Shown in pieces: positions 1 through 9,040 of a stretch of DNA of 64,000 nt (positions are counted from its first letter, which is position 1; each line of letters starts with the position of its first letter). Under the pieces are notes generated by a model. It saw only the letters and a program-made list of their open reading frames with translations, did not search any database and was not told where the DNA came from. Position numbers and translations under genes: made by a program. The DNA is taken from the NCBI RefSeq assembly GCF_000702425.1, contig NZ_JNIE01000003.1:210548-274547 (forward strand), written 5' to 3'. Source of the stretch: Thermocrinis jamiesonii. GTDB taxonomy: Bacteria; Aquificota; Aquificia; Aquificales; Aquificaceae.

Positions 1-119
1 ACATAGGAGCCTACTTTGGTGCAGAAGCTTTTGATAGGGAACTTGTTGAAAAATTGGAAAACTCAGATTATTATATTTTCTTAGCCAAAAAACTTTTTGA
101 AATAACACAAGAAAGATAG
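1..119 (+). CDS. C-terminal end of a probable ADP-ribosylglycohydrolase-family protein (partial)
   Basis: An open frame enters from the left edge (first full codon at base 3) and stops with TAG at 117-119, leaving 38 residues. The piece begins IGAYFGAEAFDRELVEKLEN and ends in a short helix-like tail. The GAYxGxEA turn followed by a WL/LVEKLEN-type helix resembles the last part of DraG-like ADP-ribosylglycohydrolases, which remove ADP-ribose from proteins or small molecules. No catalytic residue lies in this part, so the family call is a resemblance only. The gene ends 11 bases before hfq and is probably co-transcribed with it. Confidence 0.45.
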   Translation, partial: IGAYFGAEAFDRELVEKLENSDYYIFLAKKLFEITQER

Positions 120-130
120 GAGGTTGCCTT

Positions 131-373
131 ATGCCTTATAATTTACAGGAATCCTTTTTGAACACTATAAGGAAAAGAAAAGTGAAAGTGATCGTGTATC
201 TCATCAACGGAGTGCGCATTCAAGGTAGGATAAAGTCCTTTGATACCTTTACAATCCTTATAGAAGATAAAAGACAACAAACCTTAGTTTACAAACATGC
301 CATAAGCACCATAGTGCCTTCGGAACATATTCAGATTGAATTTGAAGAGGAAGGTGTACCCGGGCAGGCTTAA
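131..373 (+). CDS. hfq: RNA chaperone Hfq
   Basis: This 80-residue protein is a standard bacterial Hfq, the hexameric Sm-like chaperone that helps small RNAs pair with mRNAs. The Sm1 part is visible (LQESFLNTIRKRKVKVIVYL, then NGVRIQGRIKSFDTFTILIE). The Sm2 signature is YKHAISTIVPS near residues 54-64, including the conserved YKHA core. The acidic tail after residue 67 is short, as in many thermophiles. An AGGAGG lies 9 bases before the ATG. A hairpin terminator begins over its stop codon, so it is the last gene of its transcript. Confidence 0.97.
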   Translation: MPYNLQESFLNTIRKRKVKVIVYLINGVRIQGRIKSFDTFTILIEDKRQQTLVYKHAISTIVPSEHIQIEFEEEGVPGQA

Positions 374-390
374 ATGCCCGGCTTTGTTTT
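360..390 (+). terminator. Rho-independent terminator after hfq
   Basis: The arms CCGGGCA (360-366) and TGCCCGG (375-381) enclose an 8-base loop holding the hfq stop codon, followed by CTTTGTTTT. It separates hfq from the convergent ferredoxin gene whose stop is at 389. Confidence 0.75.
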
Positions 391-721
391 AAAACATTCC
401 CGGAGGTTTGCCTTTAGAAATAGCCAACCTCTCCACTACCTCTCCCTTTTTGATGTGCTTTTCTATTATCTCATCCACATCCTCTGGTCTTACCCTTCCA
501 TACCACACACCTTCTGGATAAACCACTACCACAGGTCCCACTCCACAGGCATTTAAACAACCTGTGGGTGTTATCATACAGCTCATAAAAAGTTCAGGGT
601 CCATTTGCTGTTTTTCCATAAACCTTTGCAAAACTTCCCTGCTTTGCCTGTCCGAACAGGAGCCCATAGGATGTCCCGGTGGCCTTTGCTGGACGCATAC
701 GAACACGTGCTTAAACTCCAT
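389..721 (-). CDS. Thioredoxin-fold [2Fe-2S] ferredoxin
   Basis: A 110-residue protein resembling the thioredoxin-like [2Fe-2S] ferredoxins known from Aquifex aeolicus and related to NuoE-type domains. Four cysteines that could bind the cluster are placed as expected: Cys9 (VFVCVQQRP), Cys22 (GSCSD) and the pair at about 55 and 59 (TGCLNACG). The strand VVVYPEGVWYGRV is typical of the family. The likely role is low-potential electron carrier in the cytoplasm; the partner is not shown here. AAGGAGG precedes the ATG. It is divergent from the glycosyltransferase gene across 49 bases, with TATAAT-like sequence on both strands. Confidence 0.9.
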   Translation of the reverse strand: MEFKHVFVCVQQRPPGHPMGSCSDRQSREVLQRFMEKQQMDPELFMSCMITPTGCLNACGVGPVVVVYPEGVWYGRVRPEDVDEIIEKHIKKGEVVERLAISKGKPPGMF

Positions 722-770
722 GCTTTACCTCCTTAAATTTTTTTGCATAAATTATAAGCGATGGTTTATA

Positions 771-2909
771 ATGCACCCAATGATTACCGTCAGGGCAACA
801 AAAAAGCTTAACTTTGAGTTTAACGGATACAAGTTCAGCATAAACCAAGGAGAGGAGCTTTTGTTTGCAGAGGATGTCTTTAAGCTCTTGCCTGAGCAAA
901 TTCGGGAAAGCTTCAAACAAACATCCACAAAACTTCCGCCCATTTACGAAGGAGAAAATCTAAACGGTAAAACCATATTTGTCTTTATGCAAGGAGCAAT
1001 AGGAGACGTGCTTTGTTCTACGGTAGCACTTAGGGAACTAAAAAGAAGGTATCCGAGGGCTAAGCTTTGGGTAGCGGTGTCTGGCAGGGCAAAGCCTGTT
1101 TTAGAAAAACTGCCCTATATAGATAGATTACTCCCCCATCCTACACTACTGAGGGATGTGTTGAAAGCAAACTACATAGTAAGGGCTGTGGAGATGGTCA
1201 ATACTCCATCCTTTGATAACCTCAACATGGTCAAGTGGTTTTTGTGGAAACTAAGGCTATACTTTGCGGAAGACGAAACGCCGGACGTTTATGTAGACCA
1301 TAAAGTGGTGGAGGAACTAAGGCCCGTTTTTGAAGAAATAAGAAGGCTGTCTGGTGGTAAAAAGGTTTTGCTTTTCCATTACCTTGCCTCCTCTGTTCAT
1401 CGCACCTTACCACCAAAGATGCTGAAGGATTTGGAAGAATACATTTCAAAGGAATACGTGCCCGTAGTGTGCAGTCTTCCAACAGAAGACATCGTAGTGG
1501 AAACTTCCCTTGACATTTACGGAATAAAGGCTGCGAACCTATCTTACCTTATGAAGGACTTAAGATACTTGGTTGCTGCTGTTTATCTTTCAGACGTCGT
1601 ATTAACCACAGACACCGCCACCCTTCACATAGCAGGTGGTCTAAAAAAACCCACCGTTGCCATAAGTGGTCCAATAGAGATATTCAATACCGCAGGCACC
1701 TATCCAACGGTTATTCCCGTAAGGGCAAATTACACCGGGCAAACTTGCAAGTCTCCTTGTGGAATACATGCCATAGGAGAGCCATGCCCAGAGGCAAAGC
1801 TTAAAAACCAGTTTTACAGTCCATGCTTTGAGAACATACCACCAAAGGTTATATACTACGCCCTAAGGGATGCAGAACTAACAACTCAGGAAGACTATCC
1901 AAAGCCAGAAAGGTGTCCGTTGTGTCAGAACTCTTCTAACTTTAGCCTTTTTGAGGTAATAAACGGCTACCGCATATTTGAATGTCCATCCTGTGGTTTG
2001 CAATTTAGCTATCCAAGAAGGGCTATGGACTACGACCAAGCTTATGAGGGAGAAACAGAAGGTTTGTTAGAATTTACCCAAATACCTTACACATCTTATT
2101 TGGATGCCCAAGAGGAAGAGCTTGAGCGCAAAAAATGGGAAAGATTGCCAAGGTTTAACGTTCTACTACCTATACTTTCTCTGATTCCAAAGGGAAAGCT
2201 GTTGGATGTGGGTTGTAGCACTGGAAACTTTCTTTTAATAGCCAAAAAGTTTGGGTTTGACGTTTACGGGATGGATGCGGGAGAAAAGGCAGTAGAAATA
2301 GCAAGGAAAAAGTATAAACTTAAGGTTGTAAAGGCTTTGACCTTTGACGAGCTTCCGGAGGACTACAGAGGCCCTTACAAGGTAATCACCGCCTTTGAGG
2401 TTATTGAGCACTTAGAGGAGCCGATGAAGTTTTTAAATGAGATCTACAGTATGTTAGAAGAGGGTGGCTTTGTGATCCTCAGCTGTCCCCCCTACTTTAA
2501 GTTTGAAAACATGGCGCTGAGCTACAGAAAGTTCAAATGGTGGTGGGGTGACTATCCACCGAACCACATCAACAGGTTCAAGCCCTGGACGCTTTTTTAT
2601 GCGCTGAAGTTGGCAGGTTTTAAGGAGGTTGTAGTCTTTACCGAGCCTCTTTTGACTGGAACTGTCCTTGAGGGTATTACTCCAAAAGCGGTTCAGTTGA
2701 AGGACAACCAAAACAGAATTATCAACCTTACTCCACAAACGGTAGCTTACATAATTCTTGAAAATCTGAAACCTCTTTATGTAAATGCCCGACTGCTTGG
2801 TAACTTTCAGTTTGCCATAGGAGTAAAAGGTGATAGTGGTATAAACTGGGAGAAAGTTTTGCAAGACAGCATTGCCATATCCTGCGCAGATATTATGTGG
2901 CCTCACTAA
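771..2909 (+). CDS. GT9-family glycosyltransferase fused to a zinc ribbon and SAM methyltransferase
   Basis: This 712-residue protein has three parts. Residues about 65-370 look like glycosyltransferase family 9 (ADP-heptose transferase type): FVFMQGAIGDVLCSTVALRE near the start and TTDTATLHIAGGLKKP in the donor-binding half. Residues about 380-410 form a four-cysteine ribbon (CPLCQ, then CPSCG). From about residue 475 there is a class I methyltransferase with LLDVGCSTGNFLLIAKKFG and FEVIEHLEEP, as in proteins that methylate surface sugars. I infer a role in lipopolysaccharide or glycan decoration. The ATG at 771 is chosen because the upstream extension overlaps the divergent ferredoxin gene; the ATG at 780 is possible. 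It meets the SapC-like gene tail to tail with 4 bases of overlap. Confidence 0.83.
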   Translation: MHPMITVRATKKLNFEFNGYKFSINQGEELLFAEDVFKLLPEQIRESFKQTSTKLPPIYEGENLNGKTIFVFMQGAIGDVLCSTVALRELKRRYPRAKLWVAVSGRAKPVLEKLPYIDRLLPHPTLLRDVLKANYIVRAVEMVNTPSFDNLNMVKWFLWKLRLYFAEDETPDVYVDHKVVEELRPVFEEIRRLSGGKKVLLFHYLASSVHRTLPPKMLKDLEEYISKEYVPVVCSLPTEDIVVETSLDIYGIKAANLSYLMKDLRYLVAAVYLSDVVLTTDTATLHIAGGLKKPTVAISGPIEIFNTAGTYPTVIPVRANYTGQTCKSPCGIHAIGEPCPEAKLKNQFYSPCFENIPPKVIYYALRDAELTTQEDYPKPERCPLCQNSSNFSLFEVINGYRIFECPSCGLQFSYPRRAMDYDQAYEGETEGLLEFTQIPYTSYLDAQEEELERKKWERLPRFNVLLPILSLIPKGKLLDVGCSTGNFLLIAKKFGFDVYGMDAGEKAVEIARKKYKLKVVKALTFDELPEDYRGPYKVITAFEVIEHLEEPMKFLNEIYSMLEEGGFVILSCPPYFKFENMALSYRKFKWWWGDYPPNHINRFKPWTLFYALKLAGFKEVVVFTEPLLTGTVLEGITPKAVQLKDNQNRIINLTPQTVAYIILENLKPLYVNARLLGNFQFAIGVKGDSGINWEKVLQDSIAISCADIMWPH

Positions 2910-3607
2910 AGAAGGTCAAAAAGCTTAAAGTTTCTGATGCTGAAGTATACGGAATACAAAATGGGTAGATAGCCTACGTTGTTTAGGTAATATAGCTTTT
3001 CTGGAGAAAGTTTTGAAAGGGTGTCAATGTTTCCTATTAGCACGTTCTTAAAAACTGCCTTTTCCCCCTTGGCTTCCACCTCTAAGCTTGAAAGAAGCTT
3101 TAGACATCCAATTTCTAACATCTCCTTGGAGAAGTTGAGAGCCTTTTCAAAGTCAAAAGCCAACTCCTCAAGCTTGGACTTTATGTCTGAGAAAAAGGCG
3201 GTTTCATTGCCTTCTTCATCAAAGAGCCTTTCTCCTTCTTTGTCTTCCCAAACCCTATCAAATACCACCGTCCATTGCTTGACTTCTCCTTCTTTTGTGC
3301 GCACAACAGAAAAAGGATAGAGCTTTATCGCATTGGGTATTACATCCACCTTGAACCTTCCCTCGGGATCTAAATATACGTTCCTACGGTTTATCCCCAT
3401 CACCACAAAAGGAAATACTTCCCCTTCTGAAACACCAAAAAACACCGGATAATACATAGAAACGCTCAAGATTTCGGAAAACCCTACAGGCACCACATCC
3501 ACGTCCCAGCAAAAGCTGTAATCTTCTGGAAGCTTTATCCTTAGCTCTTTGTGCAACTCAGTATCAAGAAACGTAGGCTTTTTTATAGCCCGAAAAACCC
3601 CCAACAC
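2906..3607 (-). CDS. SapC-family protein
   Basis: A 233-residue protein resembling the SapC family, named after a Campylobacter S-layer locus and otherwise of unknown biochemistry. The family pattern is a run of short beta strands with a central PVFFGVSEGEVFPFVVMGI segment, where a pathogen- or S-layer-associated protein is said to be matched. Here it is seen at residues about 53-71. There is no signal peptide or membrane segment. The start is a GTG at 3607 with a weak upstream Shine-Dalgarno, so the N-terminus could be shorter. It lies divergent from the flagellin gene, which may hint at a surface role, but that is inference. Confidence 0.72.
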   Translation of the reverse strand: MLGVFRAIKKPTFLDTELHKELRIKLPEDYSFCWDVDVVPVGFSEILSVSMYYPVFFGVSEGEVFPFVVMGINRRNVYLDPEGRFKVDVIPNAIKLYPFSVVRTKEGEVKQWTVVFDRVWEDKEGERLFDEEGNETAFFSDIKSKLEELAFDFEKALNFSKEMLEIGCLKLLSSLEVEAKGEKAVFKNVLIGNIDTLSKLSPEKLYYLNNVGYLPILYSVYFSIRNFKLFDLL

Positions 3608-3622
3608 GGAAGAAATTTTAAT

Positions 3623-3648
3623 TAAAAAATTGAAAAAAAGTCCGATAT
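3623..3648 (+). promoter_or_regulatory. Sigma-28 (FliA) type promoter of flagellin
   Basis: TAAA at 3623-3626 and TCCGATAT at 3641-3648, 14 bases apart, resemble the flagellar consensus TAAA-N15-GCCGATAA. The flagellin start is about 35 bases downstream. The match is not perfect. Confidence 0.65.
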
Positions 3649-3682
3649 AAAGAATTAGAAAACCTTAAAGGAGGTGTTAGCT

Positions 3683-5197
3683 ATGAGGATCAACTTTAAC
3701 TACGAAGCTGCATCAACCCACACCGCATACCTTGTAAACCAAAGGGAGATGAACAAGTCTCTCCTGAGGTTGTCTACGGGTATGAGGATTTTGGAAGCTG
3801 CAGATGACGCAGCAGGGCTGTTTATAGCAGACCAGCTGTCCATTGTTGCTACCGGTTTAGAAGAAGGCAACAGGAACATAAGAACTGGCATATCCGCCCT
3901 CAGGATTGCGGAAAATGCAGCTGGTCAGATCTTTGAAAGGCTAAGGGGGATCTATGCAAGGGCAGTAAGAGCAGCAAACGATATCAACGACCCCAACGCG
4001 AGAGCTTCTCTACAACAGGAAATAGCAAACCTAAGGGACGCCATCCAAAAGATCGGAACAGACACAGAATACAACGGGATCAAGCTTTTGGATGGAACAT
4101 TTACCGGCAAATACATCCACTACGGACCAAGGATGGATCAAACTGTATTAGTCTCCATAGGGGACGTGAGGGCTGAGTCCTTGGGAGCGCATATAGTAAG
4201 CGGAACTGGACGTATTACCTCAGGTACCGGAGAAATTTCTTCTTCTGCTCCAGACGAGTTTCTTTTATCTTCAGCAACCGAATACTTAAGGGTAGCGGGG
4301 CAGAATGTGTTGAGTGTTACTTCTGGAACATACCTTGTTGACGCTGCTACCGCCGCACGCAACATAAACAACAACGCCACTTTGGCTGCCATGGGCATAG
4401 AGGCAACCGCAAGCAACAGAAGTGTGGCAGAAACTTACACTGGATTAATCACCGGCGATGGTACTGTGACACTTCACTTTTACATTGGACAAGAAAGCGT
4501 AACCAGTCCTACCTTTTCAATAACTGGAATTACCGCAGCTACCACGCTGAACGATTTAGTGACTCAGATCAACTCCGCAGCTTCTGCAGCAAACTCCCCC
4601 ATTTCAGCCCGTGCAGATAACGGAAAGTTAGTCTTGGAAACTTCCAACGGAGAGACAATAGGCATAGAGGCTGAAGTTAACGTATCAAGTGGCACTGTAT
4701 ATGTTAACCTTGGCCAACTTCTAGAAGGTGCAAATAGTTTTTCTTTTACGAGTTCAGGCACTGCCCACGCCATAAAGGTGGGTAGCTTGCATATAGCAGG
4801 AACAGACAGCTTTGTGGTAAATGAAAGTGGGATTGATATTGTGGGTGGAACTGGGCCTGATGCTACTATAAACTCCACCTTCACTAACCTATACGCCATA
4901 GATGTAACTTCAAACGAGGGAGCAGAAAGGGCTCTGCTTATTACCAAAAAGGCGATGCAGTATGTGGATAGACTGCGTTCTGACATTGGTGCGGTGATGA
5001 ACAACCTGCAGTCTATCTTTGACGCCCAAAAGGTAGCCTATGACAATACCAAGGAAGCGGAAAACGTCATTAGGAATACCGACTACGCAGAAGAGATGAC
5101 AAACTTCACCAAACTACAAATAAAGATGCAGTCCACTATAGCTATGTTGGCGCAGGCGAACGCATTGCCTCAGTTGGTGCTACAGCTTCTCAGGTAA
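3683..5197 (+). CDS. fliC: Flagellin
   Basis: This 504-residue filament protein has the conserved flagellin ends. Residues 1-140 carry the D0/D1 helices (MRINFNYEAASTHTAYLVNQ, RLSTGMRILEAADDAAGLFI, and TEYNGIKLLDG). The last 90 residues carry the C-terminal helix ending AMLAQANALPQLVLQLLR. The middle, rich in Thr, Ser and Gly, is the variable surface domain. The start is the ATG at 3683, which sits 8 bases after AAAGGAGGTG; the in-frame GTG at 3674 lies inside that ribosome site. It is first in a flagellar block, with a sigma-28-like promoter ahead and a terminator after it, so filament protein can be made in excess over the genes that follow. Confidence 0.97.
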   Translation: MRINFNYEAASTHTAYLVNQREMNKSLLRLSTGMRILEAADDAAGLFIADQLSIVATGLEEGNRNIRTGISALRIAENAAGQIFERLRGIYARAVRAANDINDPNARASLQQEIANLRDAIQKIGTDTEYNGIKLLDGTFTGKYIHYGPRMDQTVLVSIGDVRAESLGAHIVSGTGRITSGTGEISSSAPDEFLLSSATEYLRVAGQNVLSVTSGTYLVDAATAARNINNNATLAAMGIEATASNRSVAETYTGLITGDGTVTLHFYIGQESVTSPTFSITGITAATTLNDLVTQINSAASAANSPISARADNGKLVLETSNGETIGIEAEVNVSSGTVYVNLGQLLEGANSFSFTSSGTAHAIKVGSLHIAGTDSFVVNESGIDIVGGTGPDATINSTFTNLYAIDVTSNEGAERALLITKKAMQYVDRLRSDIGAVMNNLQSIFDAQKVAYDNTKEAENVIRNTDYAEEMTNFTKLQIKMQSTIAMLAQANALPQLVLQLLR

Positions 5198-5206
5198 AAA
5201 GTATTT

Positions 5207-5236
5207 AAGGAAGGGTCTTTGACCCTTCCTTTTTTT
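5207..5236 (+). terminator. Rho-independent terminator after flagellin
   Basis: An 11-bp perfect stem, AAGGAAGGGTC (5207-5217) with GACCCTTCCTT (5221-5231), has a TTT loop and runs into seven T residues. It should end most transcripts before flaG. Confidence 0.93.
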
Positions 5237-5247
5237 AGGTTTTAGCC

Positions 5248-5622
5248 ATGAGGGTAGATAAGGTAAGTCAAGGTTTTGAATACAAAGAGTTAAACGTGGA
5301 GGGACAGAAGCTTTTGTCCAACGTAGAAGGTACGCTAAAAAAGATCCAAAAAGAAATGGAGCAACAGATAAAAGAAGCTCAAGCTGAGAGGAAAGTAAGC
5401 TCTGAAGAACTCCAAAGGCTTTTTGAGGAAATAAAAAGAAAGTTTGACATGCTAAGCAAATACCTTAAAATAGACATAGACCAGGAATTGGAAATACCGG
5501 TGGTGAAGATTATAGAGAGGGAGACCAACAGGGTAATAAGACAGATACCACCTGACTATCTTTTGGAGCTTATGAAACGCATAGACCAGCTTTTAGGTTT
5601 GCTTATAGAAAAAGAGGTATAA
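5248..5622 (+). CDS. flaG: FlaG-family flagellar protein
   Basis: A 124-residue protein with a charged coiled-coil N-terminal half and the FlaG domain at residues about 75-124 (IPVVKIIERETNRVIRQIPP, then YLLELMKRIDQLLGLLIEK). FlaG proteins influence filament length in several flagellated bacteria, though the mechanism is unclear. The position between flagellin and fliD matches the usual order flaG-fliD-fliS. The start ATG at 5248 has no strong ribosome site of its own, since it lies just behind the flagellin terminator; read-through or a weak local promoter must supply it. Confidence 0.88.
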   Translation: MRVDKVSQGFEYKELNVEGQKLLSNVEGTLKKIQKEMEQQIKEAQAERKVSSEELQRLFEEIKRKFDMLSKYLKIDIDQELEIPVVKIIERETNRVIRQIPPDYLLELMKRIDQLLGLLIEKEV

Positions 5623-5625
5623 ATC

Positions 5626-6957
5626 ATGGCTGGAGAGATTTACTTTAGCAACATAACCGGGAAGTTTGACTGGGGTTCCATAGTGGATCAAATCTTGCGC
5701 ATAAAGTCTTTGCCCCTTGAGAGGATGGCTCAGGAGAGCGCTCAGATAAAAGCAAAGCAAGAGAGCCTATCAAAGCTGGCAAATGCTGTAGACGCCTTCA
5801 ACAACCTCTTTTCCAACCTTTCAGTGGAGGACCTATTCAAGCAAAAAAGTGCCACCTCTTCTAACACGGACGTACTAACTGCCACTGCAAGTGCAGATGC
5901 CCCTAACGTAACCTTAAACGTAACCGTAGATCAGCTATCTTCTAAGGAAATAATGCTTTCAAGAGGTGGAGTAAGGGATCTGAACGATACCATAACTTGG
6001 AACGACTTTCAACTGCGATATGCAAAAGACGATGGTGACTACGAAACTTTTAGTATAAGCGCAGGTAGTGGCAAGCTTGAGGACCTTGTAAGACAGATAA
6101 ACGAAAGGGCAGGCTCAAGAATAGTGGCAAGCATCTTTTACGACGGAACAAAATACAGACTTATGCTATCTGAAAAGAACGAGGCAGACTCAAGGTTGGA
6201 AACAGACCCTTCAACTAACACCTTTGTAATTTCTGAAGCAAGCGCTATGAACCTAAACGGAACCTGGGGGCTTGACTACGGCAACCCTCTACAATTTGCC
6301 AAGAATGCGCAGATCACCATAGGAAGCACTACCTTTAGCAATCCCTCAAACACTTTGGAAAACGTAATAACTGGTCTGACCGTAGAACTGAAGAATACTG
6401 GGAGCGCTACGATAACCATAAGGGACGATTACTCAAAGGTAAAGAATTTCTTTTCGGACTTTGTGAATAAATACAACGCTGTTGTTAAGCAGATAAACGA
6501 GATGACGGACAAAGATAAAGGGCTATTCCAAGGTGATCAGATAATAACAGGAGTTAAAAACTCTTTGGCAAACATGTTGGACCCTCTATTCAGATACGGT
6601 ATAGTCTCTTATAACGAAGATGGAACACTTACCTTTAACGGCTCTGCTGTGGATGAGCTGGCTTCTAACAATCCCCAAGAGCTAAAGAGACTAATAGAAG
6701 GTTTAAAAATTAGCTATGGAACCTATTTGGAACAAACAAGGATAGACTTTCAGTTCTTCATCAACGACTATCAGTCCAGTATAGATGACATAAACGAAAG
6801 GATGGCTAAGTTTCAGGAACAGTTGATCGAGGAAGAGCAAAGATTAAAGCGTGAGTTTTCCAGCGTGGAAGTTTTTATAAACCAGGCGCAAGAGATCATG
6901 GAAAGAATGAGAATCTTTATAGTATCCCTATCTGAAATGCAAGGAGGTAAAAAATGA
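5626..6957 (+). CDS. fliD: Flagellar filament cap protein FliD (HAP2)
   Basis: The 443-residue protein matches FliD, the cap at the filament tip that guides flagellin folding. The N-terminal FliD domain starts near residue 12 with the typical GxFDWGSIVDQILRIKSLPL. Heptad-like helices follow. The C-terminal domain, from about residue 230, includes NPLQFAKNAQITIGSTTFSN and the end coiled coil. At 443 residues it is of normal length for the family. It starts 3 bases after the flaG stop and overlaps fliS by 4 bases, so translation is probably coupled across the three genes. Confidence 0.94.
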   Translation: MAGEIYFSNITGKFDWGSIVDQILRIKSLPLERMAQESAQIKAKQESLSKLANAVDAFNNLFSNLSVEDLFKQKSATSSNTDVLTATASADAPNVTLNVTVDQLSSKEIMLSRGGVRDLNDTITWNDFQLRYAKDDGDYETFSISAGSGKLEDLVRQINERAGSRIVASIFYDGTKYRLMLSEKNEADSRLETDPSTNTFVISEASAMNLNGTWGLDYGNPLQFAKNAQITIGSTTFSNPSNTLENVITGLTVELKNTGSATITIRDDYSKVKNFFSDFVNKYNAVVKQINEMTDKDKGLFQGDQIITGVKNSLANMLDPLFRYGIVSYNEDGTLTFNGSAVDELASNNPQELKRLIEGLKISYGTYLEQTRIDFQFFINDYQSSIDDINERMAKFQEQLIEEEQRLKREFSSVEVFINQAQEIMERMRIFIVSLSEMQGGKK

Positions 6958-7364
6958 TCAATAACCCTTACCTTGAAAACATGGTGATGAATGCAAACCC
7001 AGTGCGTCTTGTTATAATGCTTTACGATAAGGCTATTTCTTCCCTTGAAACCGCCCTTGAGTTGATGGACAGCCCTTCAGAGGACTTTGATTTGAAAGAG
7101 AGAAAATACCAAGCCATAGGAAAAGCCTTAGAGATCATAAACGTGTTGGACGCAACCTTGAACATGGAAAAAGGAGGAGAGATAGCAAAGAACCTAAGGG
7201 AGATATACACTGCTTTGATGGATGAGCTAACGTCCCAGATGTTCAAAGAAGACCCAGCAAAGCTTGAAAGGATAATAAACATACTCAAAGGCTTAAGGGA
7301 GTCTTGGGAAGAGGTAGAAAGGATCCATTATGGAAAAAGCCAAAAGGTTGCTCCTGGAATGTGA
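6954..7364 (+). CDS. fliS: Flagellin export chaperone FliS
   Basis: A 136-residue FliS protein, the cytoplasmic chaperone that holds the flagellin C-terminal helix until export. The family N-terminus is clear (NPYLENMVMNANPVRLVIML followed by YDKAISSLETAL). The helix bundle continues with NVLDATLNMEKGGEIAKNLR near residue 62. GGAGG lies 6 bases before the ATG, inside the end of fliD. It overlaps the next small gene by 35 bases in another frame. Confidence 0.96.
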   Translation: MINNPYLENMVMNANPVRLVIMLYDKAISSLETALELMDSPSEDFDLKERKYQAIGKALEIINVLDATLNMEKGGEIAKNLREIYTALMDELTSQMFKEDPAKLERIINILKGLRESWEEVERIHYGKSQKVAPGM

Positions 7365-7563
7365 GTTAGCTCTAAAGGAAAGGCAAATAAACACAGCTCT
7401 TGAGAAACTTCAGGAGCTTTCCAGTCTTCCAATGGACAACCTAACAAAAGAGCAGGCTGAGGAATTGCTAAGGCTTATAGAACACACGATAAAGTGCGCA
7501 GAGGATTACAGAAACTCCTTAGCGCAGGCACTTGTAAATCTAAGAAGGTTTAAAGGAGTCTAA
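7330..7563 (+). CDS. Small helical protein, FliT-like position in flagellar operon
   Basis: This 77-residue, all-helical, charged protein has no motif that names it. Its size, predicted helices and place directly after fliS match FliT-type chaperones of FliD, which are poorly conserved in sequence. The call therefore rests mainly on context. Its ATG at 7330 lies within fliS, preceded by GAAAGGATCC. It ends against the convergent secreted-protein gene with 14 bases of overlap. Confidence 0.6.
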   Translation: MEKAKRLLLECELALKERQINTALEKLQELSSLPMDNLTKEQAEELLRLIEHTIKCAEDYRNSLAQALVNLRRFKGV

Positions 7564-9040
7564 ATTCTAACTCGTATAATTCTCCTTTATCTTGCACCGG
7601 AATGGTGCCCACTCTTCCTGTAAGAACAAAAACCCTTCCGTCCTTTGTGCTAACTACCGCTTGAATGGCTTCCAAAAACTCGCTTCCCCTAACTGTCTTT
7701 GAGAACACGAGACTTTTTTTCCTTTCTCCAACTATCACAAGCTCCCCTCTGGAAAACTTAAGAATGTCCAAAATTTTAAGCACGTTCCCTGCCGTGTTTT
7801 TTGGCACCAAGGCAAACCTAAAGTTTAGCAAATTAACCAAAGCCGGTTTTGGATAGAAAACCACTCTGTCCTTTATATCCTCAACTATTTCTGCGTAAGC
7901 GTAGGAACCGTCAAAGCTGTCTTCCGACGCATAAACTTCCGAATCACCTTCAAAGACTTTTAGCCTTCCGGTCCCATCCACAAAAATTAGATAGTTTTCG
8001 TAGTATATGGCAGAGTCTATTCTAAAACCCCTTGGTGCTAAAAAGAAGCCTCTTTCTTGGAGTTTGTTTCCTTCAAAACTCAACCTCAGCACGTTACCAA
8101 ACTTTACCTTTGAGTCAAACCTTTGGCCCAGAAAGGTTTCCTTTGGTTTTGTTTTGTCCAAAACACCCATTATGTATGGCACATCCTTTAGCACAGGCAC
8201 TAAAACTCCGCCTACCATCTTGAGTATTACAGAGTTTGCCCTTGTTCCAGAGACCATATTTACGATTATGTAATCCTTCTTTTCATCTCCTATGGATGCC
8301 ACCACTACGGATACGGGCACTCCCGCAGGTAAAGAGTAAGAAGCTTTTAAAACTATGTCGTTTCTGACGATTTCATACACCTCTACCCTTCCAGAAAAGA
8401 GAATTACCAGATGGTCCTTTCCGTCTCCTGCCACATCTCCCACATCCGCAGAGATGGGGAGACCTGGTAGCTGTTTTACAAACTTTCCTTTAACCAAAAT
8501 ATTTATGTCCTCTAAGCTTGCCTTTGGCACTCCCACTGTAGGTTTTTCAAAAAAAGCTATAGCAGAGCCCTTAAATTCTACCCCATAGCCCCTTTCAAAT
8601 TCTCTAACTGTATAAGCGCAACCTTTACCCTTTTCTACTCTGGCAAACACAGAGCTTAACAGAAAGTATCCCTCTTCTGAGCCTTCGTAGCAAAGACTCT
8701 TTATCTCAACCTTTACCCTATCACCGGGCTTTATACCTCTACCTTCTACCAGCTTTCCCACGGAAAAGTTATCTTTAACCTCTTCCACCACTATCTTACC
8801 AATTCTTTCTAACTCTTTCCCGAGGGATTGCTTTGTGATAGGATGGATGATCTCTTCTCCTTCCCTAAGGACTGTCAGCTCTTCCTTTTCTCTCAGATTT
8901 TTTATATCCACCCAAACCCTATCTCCCTCTACCTTTATAACGTAACCTTCCCTCTCAAAGAAGGCTTTTAGCTTTTCCTTCAGCTCGTCCGAAAAGCCAA
9001 AGGAGAGAAAAAATAGAAAGATCAATATAACTCTTGCCAT
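7550..9040 (-). CDS. Secreted protein with FG-GAP/VCBS-like repeats, function unknown
   Basis: A 496-residue protein with a clear signal peptide ([20 protein letters not shown], cut near residue 17). An N-terminal alpha/beta region of about 150 residues is followed by a beta-rich part. There the segment [20 protein letters not shown], near residue 205, resembles the Asp-Gly turns of FG-GAP/VCBS beta-propeller blades, and further blades follow. It is probably a periplasmic or surface beta-propeller; no enzyme motif is seen. GGAGGAAGT precedes the ATG. The start lies 19 bases inside the end of leuB, so both are likely on one mRNA despite no evident shared role. Confidence 0.6.
   Translation of the reverse strand: MARVILIFLFFLSFGFSDELKEKLKAFFEREGYVIKVEGDRVWVDIKNLREKEELTVLREGEEIIHPITKQSLGKELERIGKIVVEEVKDNFSVGKLVEGRGIKPGDRVKVEIKSLCYEGSEEGYFLLSSVFARVEKGKGCAYTVREFERGYGVEFKGSAIAFFEKPTVGVPKASLEDINILVKGKFVKQLPGLPISADVGDVAGDGKDHLVILFSGRVEVYEIVRNDIVLKASYSLPAGVPVSVVVASIGDEKKDYIIVNMVSGTRANSVILKMVGGVLVPVLKDVPYIMGVLDKTKPKETFLGQRFDSKVKFGNVLRLSFEGNKLQERGFFLAPRGFRIDSAIYYENYLIFVDGTGRLKVFEGDSEVYASEDSFDGSYAYAEIVEDIKDRVVFYPKPALVNLLNFRFALVPKNTAGNVLKILDILKFSRGELVIVGERKKSLVFSKTVRGSEFLEAIQAVVSTKDGRVFVLTGRVGTIPVQDKGELYELEFRLL

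Noticed and set aside
564..770. 69-codon extension of the glycosyltransferase frame upstream of 771
   Set aside because: It runs antisense through the ferredoxin gene and has no homology; the protein fold starts after 771.
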